From Cellvibrionaceae bacterium (GTDB lineage: Bacteria > Pseudomonadota > Gammaproteobacteria > Pseudomonadales > Cellvibrionaceae): DNA of 47,744 nt. Every line of letters starts with the position of its first letter. The stretch's first letter is position 1. Positions 20,571-31,650 of the stretch are shown here, piece by piece. Location: positions 1 to 47,744 of the forward strand of contig JALUYN010000458.1 in the NCBI GenBank assembly GCA_027012915.1. The letters run 5' to 3'. A program made the position numbers and the translations under genes. The notes under the pieces were generated by a model. It did no database searches and was not told the DNA's origin. It saw only the letters and a list, made by a program, of their open reading frames with translations.

Positions 20571-20611
20571 TTGCATGCTTTCTGAGAGCCACGAACGAAA
20601 GGTAGATCGCT

Positions 20612-22955
<2,344 letters not shown>

Positions 22956-22979
22956 TCCCGTCCATTAGGGGGATTCGCT

Positions 22980-23408
22980 ATGGCGAATAGCTTCACTTGC
23001 AATATCGTCAGCGCAGAAGCATCCATCTTCTCAGGTAAGGTTGAGCAGGTGATTGCTTCCGGGATTATGGGTGACCTCGGCATTTTGCCGGGGCACGCCC
23101 CGCTGCTGACCGAGCTTCAGCCGGGCCCGATCCGCGTGATCCACGATGATGGCAAGGAAGAGAACTTCTTTGTCTCTGGCGGCTTCATGGAAGTTCAGCC
23201 AGATGTCGTGACGATCCTGGCAGACGCTGCGGCGCGTGCCAGCGACCTCGACGAGGCCGCTGCTGAAGAAGCGCGTCAGCAGGCGCTGAAAGCCTTTAAT
23301 GAGAAGTCAGCGGAGCTGGATTATACCCGCGCTGCCGCTGAACTCGCCGAAGCCGTTGCCCAACTGCGAACGATTCAGCAGTTGCGTAAGAAGGCGGGTA
23401 AAGGCTAA
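22980..23408 (+). CDS. atpC: F1Fo ATP synthase subunit epsilon
   Basis: 142-aa rotor subunit with an N-terminal beta-sandwich ([39 protein letters not shown]) and a C-terminal helical hairpin rich in Ala/Glu ([16 protein letters not shown]). It couples gamma to the c-ring and can inhibit ATP hydrolysis. Last gene of the atp operon, immediately before its terminator. Confidence 0.97.
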   Translation: MANSFTCNIVSAEASIFSGKVEQVIASGIMGDLGILPGHAPLLTELQPGPIRVIHDDGKEENFFVSGGFMEVQPDVVTILADAAARASDLDEAAAEEARQQALKAFNEKSAELDYTRAAAELAEAVAQLRTIQQLRKKAGKG

Positions 23409-23427
23409 TTAGACGCTCTGCGTAATT

Positions 23428-23473
23428 AAACGCCCCTTAAACCCGATTCAGGGTTTAAGGGGCGTTTTTTTTG
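23428..23473 (+). terminator. Rho-independent terminator of the atp operon
   Basis: Very strong: 17-bp perfect stem (AAACGCCCCTTAAACCC and its complement) with a GATTCA loop, followed by eight T residues. Confidence 0.96.
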
Positions 23474-23526
23474 TCTGTTAATATGCGGGTGAGTCATCCC
23501 AGAGTTGAACGTCTCAGGAGCGAGCG

Positions 23527-24909
23527 ATGGCGCTAAACGAAGAAGCCTTACAGGCGTTGAAGACCGAGCTTCTCGATGAGCTGGTCAAGGAAGATCCCAG
23601 TAAGTCGCAATTGGCGGAACGCCTCGCCGAAATCCGCTCGGCTGATATTGGCGAAGTGCTCGAAGAGCTGATCGAAGAGGATGAGGAGTTAAGCGCCGCT
23701 TTGACGGTGTTGGACATTCTCTCCACCGAGCGAGCCGCCAATGTGTTGGGCTATCTACCCAAAGAGAGCCAGCTCGAGGTGGTGGGAGAGCTGTCCGATA
23801 GCCAGGTGCTCAAACTGCTCGAAGAGATGGGCTCCGACGAGCGGGCGGATTTGTTCAACCGGCTTGGGGAAGACCGTCGCGAAGCGCTGTTGCGTCGTAT
23901 GGCGCACCAGGAGCGCGAGGATCTCAAGCGCTTGGCGAGCTATGAAGAGGGCACTGCCGGCGCCATCATGACCTCTGACTATGTTGCCATAGCCAGTGGC
24001 ATGACGGTGTCACAAGCAATGATGCGCGTGCGCCAAACCGCGCCCGATGCGGAAACGGTCTACCAGCTCTATGTGTTGGACAGCGACGGCCATCTGATCG
24101 GCACCATGTCGCTGCGTCAACTGATGGTCGCGCGCCCTGGGGCGTTGGTGGATGACATCATGATCAAAGATGTCATCAAAATCCCTGTGGATAAAGCGCA
24201 GGAGGAGGTGGCGAGAATTGTGGCTCGGTATGACTTACTGGCGCTGCCCGTGGTTGATGCCGATGGCCGTATGGTAGGCATCGTGACTCACGATGATGCC
24301 ATGGATGTTGCTGAGTCAGAGGCCACCGAAGATATCCACAAAGGGATGTCCATCGGTCAGCTAGAGGATGGCGTGAGCCGGGTACCGCTGTGGAGTCTTT
24401 ACCGCAAACGCGTGTTTTGGCTGGTCTTACTGGTCTTTGCCAACCTTTTTTCGGGGGCTGGTATCGCTTATTTCGAGGAGACCATTGCTGCTCAGGTGGC
24501 GCTGGTATTTTTCTTACCGCTGCTGATCGGTAGCGGCGGTAATGCCGGTGCGCAGGCCGCCACGCTGATGGTGCGCGGCATGGCCACCGGCGACGTAGGC
24601 GTGAAGGATTGGAGCAAGATGCTGGGGCGTGAGCTGTTGGTGGCTGGTTCATTGGGTTTGACCATGGCCATTGCCGTCGCCCCCATTGGGATTTTTCGTG
24701 GCGGGGAAGCGGTGGCCATCATCGTGGCGCTCAGCATGGTGACCATCGTGCTGTTTGGCAGCTTGATCGGCATGTGCTTGCCGTTCGTTTTGGAGCGCTT
24801 CAAAGTAGACCCCGCGACGGCCTCGGCTCCGCTGGTGACCACGCTGATCGACGCCACCGGCGTACTGATTTACTTCAGTATTGCAACGGCCATACTTGCC
24901 GGCGTCTGA
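23527..24909 (+). CDS. mgtE: Magnesium transporter MgtE
   Basis: 460-aa Mg2+ channel/transporter. It has an N-terminal superhelical domain (MgtE_N, about 30-135, with ERAANVLGYLPKESQLEVV and LLRRMAHQEREDLKRLASYEEGTAGAIMT), a CBS pair at about 140-260 acting as Mg2+ sensor, a plug helix, and five membrane helices from about 290. The transmembrane domain carries the family motif GGNAGAQAATLMVRGMATGDV. It is stand-alone, 118 bp after the atp operon, and convergent with the cation efflux gene. Confidence 0.95.
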   Translation: MALNEEALQALKTELLDELVKEDPSKSQLAERLAEIRSADIGEVLEELIEEDEELSAALTVLDILSTERAANVLGYLPKESQLEVVGELSDSQVLKLLEEMGSDERADLFNRLGEDRREALLRRMAHQEREDLKRLASYEEGTAGAIMTSDYVAIASGMTVSQAMMRVRQTAPDAETVYQLYVLDSDGHLIGTMSLRQLMVARPGALVDDIMIKDVIKIPVDKAQEEVARIVARYDLLALPVVDADGRMVGIVTHDDAMDVAESEATEDIHKGMSIGQLEDGVSRVPLWSLYRKRVFWLVLLVFANLFSGAGIAYFEETIAAQVALVFFLPLLIGSGGNAGAQAATLMVRGMATGDVGVKDWSKMLGRELLVAGSLGLTMAIAVAPIGIFRGGEAVAIIVALSMVTIVLFGSLIGMCLPFVLERFKVDPATASAPLVTTLIDATGVLIYFSIATAILAGV

Positions 24910-24925
24910 CCTGGGTTAGGGTAGC

Positions 24926-26119
24926 CTAGCGCATGGCGCTACTGGCCGCCCGGGTGATGAACATGACCTCCACATGACCCAGCCACTCGATGTCGCTGGC
25001 GAGCGCCTTGAGCTGGCTCGCCAAACACTGAGGCGGCTGGTGAACGGCGTCGCCAATAATCAGCGATACCGATACCTTATCTTCTAAGTAGTGGAGCTGT
25101 AGCTCGTTCAGCGTGCGCCATACCGGATGTTTGTACCAGCGCTCGTTCAGCGCCGCTTCCACTTCTGGACGCAGCGGCAGGCCGGGCAAGCGGCTGGGGT
25201 CGCCTTCACCGGCGTCATCTTCTGGGTCAACGTGGAAGATAACATCTGTGAGCAAAGGAAACTCGTGGCGCAAACGGCGGCTCACTTCATTACCGATTTC
25301 ATGAGCTTCCGAGACGGTAATTTTAGGCCCCACCACCACATGCAGATCGACCATCACCCAACCTGCCGATTGACGGGTGCGCAGGTCGTGCACGCTATCC
25401 ACGCCGGGGACGCTACACGCCACGTCATGCATCTGCTGCTGTACTGTTTCGGGGAGTGCGGTGTCGACCAGTTCGCGAGCGGACTCCCACAACAGGTCTA
25501 AACCCACTTTACCGACCATCAGGCCAACGATAATGGCGGCCACAGCATCTAGCCAGCCCAAGCCAAACTGTGCGCCTACTAAAGCCACCAGCACCACGGC
25601 GGTTGAAAGTGCGTCGCTGCGCGAGTGCCAAGCGTTGGCTTCTAAAAGCTTGGATTTCAAGCGTTTCGCGACCCGCATGGTGTAGCGAAAAATCCACTCT
25701 TTGCTAATCAGTGCCAGTATGGCGATGACGATCGCAAGCGCCCCCGGGGCGCCCACTTCTGTGCCGCTCAACAGGCGATCCACGCTTGACCACGCAATAC
25801 CCCCCGCCACGAAGATTAGGACGCTGCCTAATAGCAGCGTGGTGAGGGTTTCGATTCGGCCATGGCCGTAGTGGTGATCGTTATCTGGCTCCTGGCGGCC
25901 ATAGTGAATGGCTGCCAGCACGAACCCATCGGTCACAAGATCAGAGAGCGAATGGATACCATCGGCAATCAGCGCAGCAGAGCCGACAAAAAAACCAACG
26001 GCGACTTTGATAATGCTCAGCAAACCGTCCAGCCAAGCGCCGATATAGGTTACGCGCTTAGCCTCTTGGCTATCTAACTCGCGATTGGGAACCACTGGCG
26101 TTTCTACGGTCTGAGTCAT
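24926..26119 (-). CDS. Cation diffusion facilitator (FieF-like divalent metal efflux)
   Basis: 397-aa member of the CDF family with about six membrane helices in residues 20-210 and a cytoplasmic C-terminal dimerisation domain. Metal-site motifs are visible: ALIADGIHSLSDLVTDGFVL (HxxxD type) and NAWHSRSDALSTAVVLVAL (HxxxD). The C-terminal domain shows VHDLRTRQSAGWVMVDLHVVV, with about 100 extra residues compared with E. coli FieF. The substrate (Fe, Zn or Mn) cannot be read from sequence. ATG 26119 with AGG seven nt upstream is preferred over the longer frame from 26179, whose extra 20 residues lack family similarity. Confidence 0.88.
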   Translation of the reverse strand: MTQTVETPVVPNRELDSQEAKRVTYIGAWLDGLLSIIKVAVGFFVGSAALIADGIHSLSDLVTDGFVLAAIHYGRQEPDNDHHYGHGRIETLTTLLLGSVLIFVAGGIAWSSVDRLLSGTEVGAPGALAIVIAILALISKEWIFRYTMRVAKRLKSKLLEANAWHSRSDALSTAVVLVALVGAQFGLGWLDAVAAIIVGLMVGKVGLDLLWESARELVDTALPETVQQQMHDVACSVPGVDSVHDLRTRQSAGWVMVDLHVVVGPKITVSEAHEIGNEVSRRLRHEFPLLTDVIFHVDPEDDAGEGDPSRLPGLPLRPEVEAALNERWYKHPVWRTLNELQLHYLEDKVSVSLIIGDAVHQPPQCLASQLKALASDIEWLGHVEVMFITRAASSAMR

Positions 26120-26312
26120 GAGGTACCTGCAGGGACGCATACTTCCAATAGACGCCCATTGTAGCTTACCGCCGGGCAAGCTCTATACCCTCTTGTGCAT
26201 TCTCAGGCGTTACCGGTGCGGACAATGAAAGTTGGGATGTGTATCCTAAGCGCCGCTGCAGGTGAGACGACCTCATTTCATAACGCAACACAGAACATAG
26301 ACAGGACGACCT

Positions 26313-27113
26313 ATGGATTGGCTCCAAGTGGTAGTATTGGCGGTGGTGCAGGGGCTCACAGAATTTCTTCCGATTTCCAGCTCCGCTCATCTGATTTTGG
26401 TGCCGGTGCTCACCACCTGGGAAGATCAAGGTCTCGCGTTCGATGTGGCACTCCACTTGGGTAGCTTGAGCGCCGTCGTCCTCTATTTTCGCCAGGAAAT
26501 TTGGCAAATGATCGCCAGCAGCCTCACGGCGGTAAGAGGCAACGGCGTCAATGAGGATGCGCGTCTAGCGTTTTGGGTAGTCGTGGCCACCTTGCCGGTG
26601 TGCATCGTCGGCTTTCTCCTCCATGACCTGATCGCAGGCTACATGCGCTCGACGCTGATCATCGGCCTTAGCCTGATAGGGTTCGGCTTACTGCTAGGCT
26701 ACGCCGACTGGAAAATGCGCGGTACCCGCAGCGAGTATCAGTTGACGCTAAAAGACGCACTGATCATCGGCGGCGCTCAGGTATTAGCGCTGATCCCCGG
26801 TACGTCGCGCTCGGGGATCACGATGACCGCGGCGCTGATGGTTGGCATGAATCGAGAAGGCGCCGCGCGCTTCTCGTTTTTGCTCTCGATTCCCGTCATC
26901 GTGCTCGCCGGTGGCCTCGAAGCGGTGAATCTCGTCAAAGCGCCTCACTCGATCGACGTACCCGCTATGCTAATAGGGGTGCTTTTATCGGGTATCAGCG
27001 CCTTCGTGTGTATTCACTACTTTCTCGTCGTAATCAAAAAGCTGGGGATGCAGCCGTTCGTGGTATACCGCGTGCTGTTTGGTGCCTGGCTACTCTGGTT
27101 TTTTCATTTCTAA
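26313..27113 (+). CDS. uppP: Undecaprenyl-diphosphatase
   Basis: 266-aa integral membrane phosphatase (BacA/UppP) that recycles the C55 lipid carrier for peptidoglycan and gives low-level bacitracin resistance when overexpressed. Both catalytic motifs are present: VVQGLTEFLPISSSAHLIL at the N-terminus and ALIPGTSRSGITMTAAL in the middle. There are about eight hydrophobic segments. It is 26 nt ahead of apbE in the same direction. Confidence 0.96.
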   Translation: MDWLQVVVLAVVQGLTEFLPISSSAHLILVPVLTTWEDQGLAFDVALHLGSLSAVVLYFRQEIWQMIASSLTAVRGNGVNEDARLAFWVVVATLPVCIVGFLLHDLIAGYMRSTLIIGLSLIGFGLLLGYADWKMRGTRSEYQLTLKDALIIGGAQVLALIPGTSRSGITMTAALMVGMNREGAARFSFLLSIPVIVLAGGLEAVNLVKAPHSIDVPAMLIGVLLSGISAFVCIHYFLVVIKKLGMQPFVVYRVLFGAWLLWFFHF

Positions 27114-27139
27114 CCCGCGCGTTCAATGAAGGACATCGG

Positions 27140-28258
27140 ATGAAAGGCTATCAAACTGCGTGTAAGCGACTGGGCGTCGTGGCGCTGGTGGGCGTTTTGC
27201 TGGCGGGCTGTTCAGAAAATGATCGGCCGCTGGAGTCACCAGTGCGCTTTGAAGGCGGTATTTTTGGCACCTATTATCAAATTACTCTGGTCGACCCGCT
27301 GACGCAGGGCGAAGCCAATGCTTTGGAAGAGGGCATATTGGCCGAGATGGAAGACGTTGACCAAGCGATGTCGACCTACCGTGACGATTCAGAACTAGTC
27401 GCCTTTAACGACGCGCCGCTCAACGAGTGGCAGCCGCTCTCTAACGAGCTGATCGAAGTGCTGGCGATAAGCCGCTCGGTGTCGGAAGCAAGCAAAGGGG
27501 CGTTTGATATCACCATTGGCGATGTGGTGAATCTATGGAGCTTTGGTCCCGAGGCACGTCCCGAAGAGGTGCCTAGCGAGGCCGAGTTAAGCGAGCGCAT
27601 GGCCACGATTGGGTTCGATGCAGTCGAGGTGGATACCCAGCGGATGCAGGCGCGTCGCCTCCGGGATGTATTTGCCGATCTCTCTGGCGTCGCCAAAGGC
27701 CACGCTACCGATCGCGTGGCGGCGTATCTGGATCAGCAGGGCATCGATAATTACCTGGTCAATATCGGTGGCGGGCTGATTGCCCGTGGTTACCGGGACA
27801 TCGAAGATCAAACGCCTTGGCGTGTCGGCATTGAAGTGCCGCAAAGCGGGGTACCGGAAGCGCAACATGTGATTGTGTTGGAGGGCATGTCAGTGGCTAC
27901 CTCCGGTGATTACCGTAACTACTTTGAAGTCGACGGTGAGCGCTTCTCCCATCTTCTGGACCCGCGAACCGGGCGGCCCATCAAGCATCAATTGGCGTCG
28001 GTATCGGTGTTTCACCCCTCGAACGCCTGGGCCGATGCCTGGGCCACGGCACTCACCGTCGTCGGGAGCGAACAGGGGATGCAGCTGGCCGTCGAGAACA
28101 ATCTCAATATTTTGATGCTAGTACGCGAAGGGGATCGCTGGCGCAGCCTGGCGAGTCCGGCCTTCGTCAACTATTTCGGTGATGCGCTGATCGACGAATT
28201 GGGCATCGAACCCTGGGCGGCGCCCACGGCGAATCGCCAAACGGAGACAGGTGAATAA
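27140..28258 (+). CDS. apbE: FAD:protein FMN transferase, lipoprotein
   Basis: 372-aa periplasmic flavin transferase that attaches FMN to Thr/Ser of target proteins such as NqrB/C and RnfG/D. The lipoprotein signal has lipobox LLAGC with C24. Typical motifs are GTYYQIT near the mature N-terminus, DISGVAKG-type DLSGVAKGHATDRVA, NIGGGLIARGY, and the Mg-binding DPRTGRPIKHQLASVSVF and ADAWATALTVVG. ATG 27140 with AAGGA seven nt upstream is chosen; the frame opens earlier within uppP but that extension lacks similarity. No Nqr or Rnf target genes are in the window. Confidence 0.93.
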   Translation: MKGYQTACKRLGVVALVGVLLAGCSENDRPLESPVRFEGGIFGTYYQITLVDPLTQGEANALEEGILAEMEDVDQAMSTYRDDSELVAFNDAPLNEWQPLSNELIEVLAISRSVSEASKGAFDITIGDVVNLWSFGPEARPEEVPSEAELSERMATIGFDAVEVDTQRMQARRLRDVFADLSGVAKGHATDRVAAYLDQQGIDNYLVNIGGGLIARGYRDIEDQTPWRVGIEVPQSGVPEAQHVIVLEGMSVATSGDYRNYFEVDGERFSHLLDPRTGRPIKHQLASVSVFHPSNAWADAWATALTVVGSEQGMQLAVENNLNILMLVREGDRWRSLASPAFVNYFGDALIDELGIEPWAAPTANRQTETGE

Positions 28259-28259
28259 C

Positions 28260-29627
28260 ATGCACGACCTCGATATCGTCATCCTTGCGGCGGGCAAAGG
28301 CACACGGATGCGCTCTCAACTTCCCAAAGTGCTGCATACGCTGGCGGGCAAGCCCATGGTGCAGCACGTGCTGGAAACGGCCAACGGCTTGAACCCTAGC
28401 CGTACTCACGTGGTGATTGGTCACGGTGCCGACCAGCTGCGTGAGGCGCTGGCGGAGTTCAAGGTCTCGTTTGCGTTGCAGGAAGAGCAGAAGGGCACCG
28501 GCCATGCGGTTGCCCAAGCTCAACCTCACTTAGGCAGCGGTATTGTACTGGTACTATATGGCGATGTGCCGCTGATTCGCCGCGATACGCTAGCTAATCT
28601 ACTGGCTCAGGTGGATGAGCAACATATGGGCCTGTTAACGGTCACGTTAGATGACCCCAGCGGCTACGGCCGTATTGTGCGCGACAGCGATGGTCACGCC
28701 GTGGCGATTGTGGAACAGAAAGATGCCAACAACGAACAGCTGGCAATTACCGAGTGCAACACCGGCATCATGGCCATGACCAGCGCCCAATTGAAGCGCT
28801 GGTTACCCCAGCTATCAGCGGAAAATGCCCAGGGCGAGTACTACCTGACGGACGTTATCGCCATGGCAGCCAGCGAAGGCGTCAAGGTCGCCACGGCGCA
28901 GCCCCATAACGCCACCGAGGTAGAGGGGGTCAATAACCGCTCGCAAATGGCCCGCTTGGAGCGTGCTTACCAGCAGCAGACGGCAGAGACGCTCATGGCC
29001 CAAGGCGTTGCCTTGGCTGACCCAGCGAGAATTGATGTGCGCGGTAAGCTTACCTGCGGCCACGACGTCTTCATCGACGTAGGCTGTGTTTTTGAAGGGG
29101 ACGTCGAACTTGGCGAAGGCGTGCGGGTGGGCCCCTACTGCATTATCAAAAACAGCACCATTGGCGCAGAGAGTGAGATTCACAGCCACAGCGTGATCGA
29201 CACGGCCGTGGCGGCGGGTCTTAACCAGGTCGGCCCCTACGCACGGCTGCGTCCTGGCACGCGCTTAGCCGTGAAAGCCAAGGTGGGCAATTTTGTCGAA
29301 ACCAAAAATGCCGACGTGGGTGAAGGTAGTAAAATCAACCATTTAAGCTACGTGGGTGATGCGCGCCTGGGGCGCGATGTGAACGTGGGCGCGGGCACCA
29401 TTACCTGCAACTACGATGGCGTGAACAAACATCGCACCGAAATTGGCGATAACGCCTTCATCGGCTCCAACACTGCCTTAGTGGCACCTGTCACGGTAGG
29501 TAAGGGTGCCACTGTGGGCGCTGGTTCCACGATTGCAAAAGATGTGACTGAGTATGCATTAGCGGTCACCCGCAGCCGGCAGCTAGAGAAGCCCGACTGG
29601 CCGCGCCCGGTTAAAAAGGTTAAATAA
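28260..29627 (+). CDS. glmU: Bifunctional N-acetylglucosamine-1-phosphate uridyltransferase / glucosamine-1-phosphate acetyltransferase
   Basis: 455-aa enzyme making UDP-GlcNAc for peptidoglycan and LPS. The N-terminal nucleotidyltransferase has LAAGKGTRMRSQLPKVLH and VLYGDVPLI. The C-terminal left-handed beta-helix has hexapeptide repeats and the acetyltransferase patch GAGTITCNYDGVNKHRTEIGDNAFIGSN. Start ATG 28260 follows the apbE stop by 1 nt. A GTG at 28251 (+3 aa, better SD spacing to GGAG) is an alternative. glmU and glmS adjacent is the usual arrangement. Confidence 0.96.
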   Translation: MHDLDIVILAAGKGTRMRSQLPKVLHTLAGKPMVQHVLETANGLNPSRTHVVIGHGADQLREALAEFKVSFALQEEQKGTGHAVAQAQPHLGSGIVLVLYGDVPLIRRDTLANLLAQVDEQHMGLLTVTLDDPSGYGRIVRDSDGHAVAIVEQKDANNEQLAITECNTGIMAMTSAQLKRWLPQLSAENAQGEYYLTDVIAMAASEGVKVATAQPHNATEVEGVNNRSQMARLERAYQQQTAETLMAQGVALADPARIDVRGKLTCGHDVFIDVGCVFEGDVELGEGVRVGPYCIIKNSTIGAESEIHSHSVIDTAVAAGLNQVGPYARLRPGTRLAVKAKVGNFVETKNADVGEGSKINHLSYVGDARLGRDVNVGAGTITCNYDGVNKHRTEIGDNAFIGSNTALVAPVTVGKGATVGAGSTIAKDVTEYALAVTRSRQLEKPDWPRPVKKVK

Positions 29628-29680
29628 ACGTATTAGCACGTTGGATTACACGGCGTGAGAGCGCCTTAGGAGAACAAGTT

Positions 29681-31507
29681 ATGTGTGGCATCGTCGCGGC
29701 GGTTGCGCAGCGTAATGTGCAGGGAATCTTGTTGGAAGGGCTGAAACGCTTGGAGTATCGCGGATACGATTCTTCTGGCATGACGGTGCTTAACAGCGGT
29801 GTGTTAACGCGTCACCGGGCTTTGGGCAAAGTCGCGGCACTCGCTGAACAGTTGGACGCCGCCGCGCTGCCAGGCAACAGCGGTATCGCGCACACGCGCT
29901 GGGCCACCCACGGCAAACCCTCCGAGGCCAATGCCCATCCGCACCACAGCAGCGATAACGTCGCCGTGGTGCATAACGGCATTATCGAAAACTACGAGCA
30001 GATTAAAGAGACGCTGCAAGGCAGCGGTTACACGTTCACTTCGGAAACCGATACTGAAGTGATCGCCCACCTGCTGGCGGACAAACTCGCTACGGGCAAG
30101 ACGCTGTTTGAGGCGACACAAGAGATTGTTAGTGGCTTGGGCGGTGCCTACGCCCTGGGTGTAATGAGTGCGGCCGAGCCCGGCGTGGTCGTGGGCGCAC
30201 GCCAAGGCAGCCCCTTGGTGGTAGGTGTTGGTATTGATGAAGCCTTTTTAGCCTCTGATCCGCTGGCGCTGCTTCAAGTGACCGACCGCTTTATCTATCT
30301 GGAAGAGGGCGATTTAGTCGAGCTGCGTGAGCATGGGGTGATTCGCATTGTTGATCGCCAAGGCAATGACGTTGAGCGCCCTATCCATACCTTTGAACAT
30401 GGCGACGGTGCGGCTAGCAAAGGCGAATATCGTCATTACATGCTCAAAGAGATTTTTGAGCAGCCCGCCGTTATTAGTGCCGCGCTGGAAGGGCGTTTAA
30501 GTAGCCACGGCGTGTTGGTAGAGAGTTTTGGGCCGGATGCGCTGGCGCTGTTCCAGAAAACGCGCCATGTGCATATTATTGCCTGTGGCACCAGCTACCA
30601 TGCAGGCATGGTCGCGCGTTACTGGTTGGAGCGCTATGCTGGGGTGCCGGTACAGGTCGAAGTGGCGTCGGAATATCGCTACCGCCACCCGGTGGTGCCG
30701 GAAGGCACGCTCTTTGTAACGCTGTCCCAGTCTGGAGAAACGGCCGATACGCTGGCGGCGCTGCGCTTTGCTAAAACGCTCAACTATGTCGGCTCGCTGG
30801 CGATCTGCAACGTGCCCGGAAGCTCGCTGGTGCGGGAGTCGGACATGTCGCTGATGACCCGCGCAGGCCCCGAAATTGGTGTGGCCTCGACTAAAGCCTT
30901 TACCACTCAGTTGATTGCGCTGATGCTGTTGACGCTATCGGTCAGTAAAGCGAAAGGCCAGCCAGAGCAGCCAGAGATCATTGGCGCCCTGCAGGCACTG
31001 CCCGCGCTCTGTCAGCAGGTGTTGGGTCTCGATCGGCAGATCGAAGTGCTTTCTCAGGCATTTGCAGAGAAGCATCACGCGCTCTTCCTGGGTCGTGGGG
31101 CGCACTACCCCATTGCTTTAGAAGGCGCGCTGAAGCTCAAGGAGATTTCCTATATCCATGCGGAAGCCTATCCTGCCGGGGAGCTTAAGCACGGCCCGCT
31201 GGCGCTGGTGGATAGCGAGATGCCGGTAATTTCAGTAGCCCCGAATGATGACCTGTTGGAAAAGCTGAAATCCAACCTTCAAGAAGTGCGCGCCCGCGGC
31301 GGCCAGCTGTTTGTGTTTGCCGATCAAAAGGTAGGAATCAGCTCTCAAGATGATATCCGTGTGTTGGAACTTCCTGAAGTACACGAAGCACTGGCACCAC
31401 TGCTCTACACTCTACCGTTGCAGCTGCTGAGCTATCACGTAGCGGTGCTCAAAGGCACCGATGTGGATCAACCGCGTAACCTTGCCAAGAGTGTGACCGT
31501 CGAATAA
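29681..31507 (+). CDS. glmS: Glutamine-fructose-6-phosphate aminotransferase (isomerising)
   Basis: 608-aa enzyme producing glucosamine-6-phosphate from fructose-6-P and glutamine. It has an N-terminal glutaminase with nucleophile Cys2 (MCGIVAAV) and two SIS sugar-isomerase domains (HIIACGTSYHAGMVARYW, TLSQSGETADTLAAL, LFLGRGAHYPIALEGALKLKEISY). The C-terminus ends DQPRNLAKSVTVE with the catalytic lysine. These last codons are the conserved DNA recognised by TnsD of Tn7 elements, and such an element begins 25 bp downstream. AGGAG precedes the ATG. The natural glmS terminator is not next to the gene any more. Confidence 0.98.
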   Translation: MCGIVAAVAQRNVQGILLEGLKRLEYRGYDSSGMTVLNSGVLTRHRALGKVAALAEQLDAAALPGNSGIAHTRWATHGKPSEANAHPHHSSDNVAVVHNGIIENYEQIKETLQGSGYTFTSETDTEVIAHLLADKLATGKTLFEATQEIVSGLGGAYALGVMSAAEPGVVVGARQGSPLVVGVGIDEAFLASDPLALLQVTDRFIYLEEGDLVELREHGVIRIVDRQGNDVERPIHTFEHGDGAASKGEYRHYMLKEIFEQPAVISAALEGRLSSHGVLVESFGPDALALFQKTRHVHIIACGTSYHAGMVARYWLERYAGVPVQVEVASEYRYRHPVVPEGTLFVTLSQSGETADTLAALRFAKTLNYVGSLAICNVPGSSLVRESDMSLMTRAGPEIGVASTKAFTTQLIALMLLTLSVSKAKGQPEQPEIIGALQALPALCQQVLGLDRQIEVLSQAFAEKHHALFLGRGAHYPIALEGALKLKEISYIHAEAYPAGELKHGPLALVDSEMPVISVAPNDDLLEKLKSNLQEVRARGGQLFVFADQKVGISSQDDIRVLELPEVHEALAPLLYTLPLQLLSYHVAVLKGTDVDQPRNLAKSVTVE

Positions 31508-31532
31508 GTGCCGTGTCACAATTAATTGCAGT
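31470..31532 (+). other. attTn7: attTn7 attachment site (glmS 3' end plus 25-bp spacer)
   Basis: The 3' end of glmS (coding NLAKSVTVE) and the following 25 bp form the target recognised by TnsD. Insertion falls 25 bp after the stop codon, as in E. coli attTn7. The five bases next to the element (GCAGT, 31528-31532) are predicted to be repeated beyond the left end. Confidence 0.85.
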
Positions 31533-31599
31533 TGTGGGAGGGTAATAAAGTATCATACTAAGTATTAAAGTATCATACTGAGAAATAAAGTTGCATACT
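31533..31599 (+). repeat. Tn7-type right end with three TnsB binding sites
   Basis: After the TGTGGGAGGG terminus, three near-identical 17-bp units start at 31543, 31563 and 31583, exactly 20 bp apart and in the same orientation: TAATAAAGTATCATACT, TATTAAAGTATCATACT and AAATAAAGTTGCATACT. The consensus WAWWAAAGTATCATACT resembles the Tn7R TnsB sites (ACAATAAAGTCTTAAACT). Tn7R has four overlapping sites; three are clear here. Confidence 0.88.
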
Positions 31600-31619
31600 G
31601 AAACCGCCGATTCTATGCT
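31591..31619 (+). promoter_or_regulatory. Probable tns operon promoter inside the right end
   Basis: TTGCAT (31591-31596) and TATGCT (31614-31619) with 17-bp spacing. The -35 lies inside the third TnsB repeat, so TnsB binding would repress its own operon, as described for Tn7. The -10 lies in the 5' arm of the hairpin at 31603-31644. The start of transcription would be near 31626, about 25 nt before the tnsA ATG. Confidence 0.6.
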
Positions 31620-31649
31620 CGTTTAATGAGCAGAGTCCGGCGGTTTTTT
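31603..31649 (+). terminator. Terminator-like hairpin between the Tn7 end and tnsA
   Basis: Outer stem ACCGCCG / CGGCGGT, inner stem CT-A-TGCTC / GAGCA-G-AG, loop GTTTAAT, then six T residues ending one base before the tnsA ATG. It can form fully only in RNA reading in from glmS, because the predicted tns start site lies downstream of its 5' arm. It could thus replace the displaced glmS terminator. Confidence 0.65.
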
Positions 31650-31650
31650 C

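Noticed and set aside
31543..31599. Short regular repeats resembling a CRISPR array
   Set aside because: The 20-bp period leaves no spacers, and the units are Tn7-type TnsB sites next to a TGTGGG terminus. No cas genes occur in the window.
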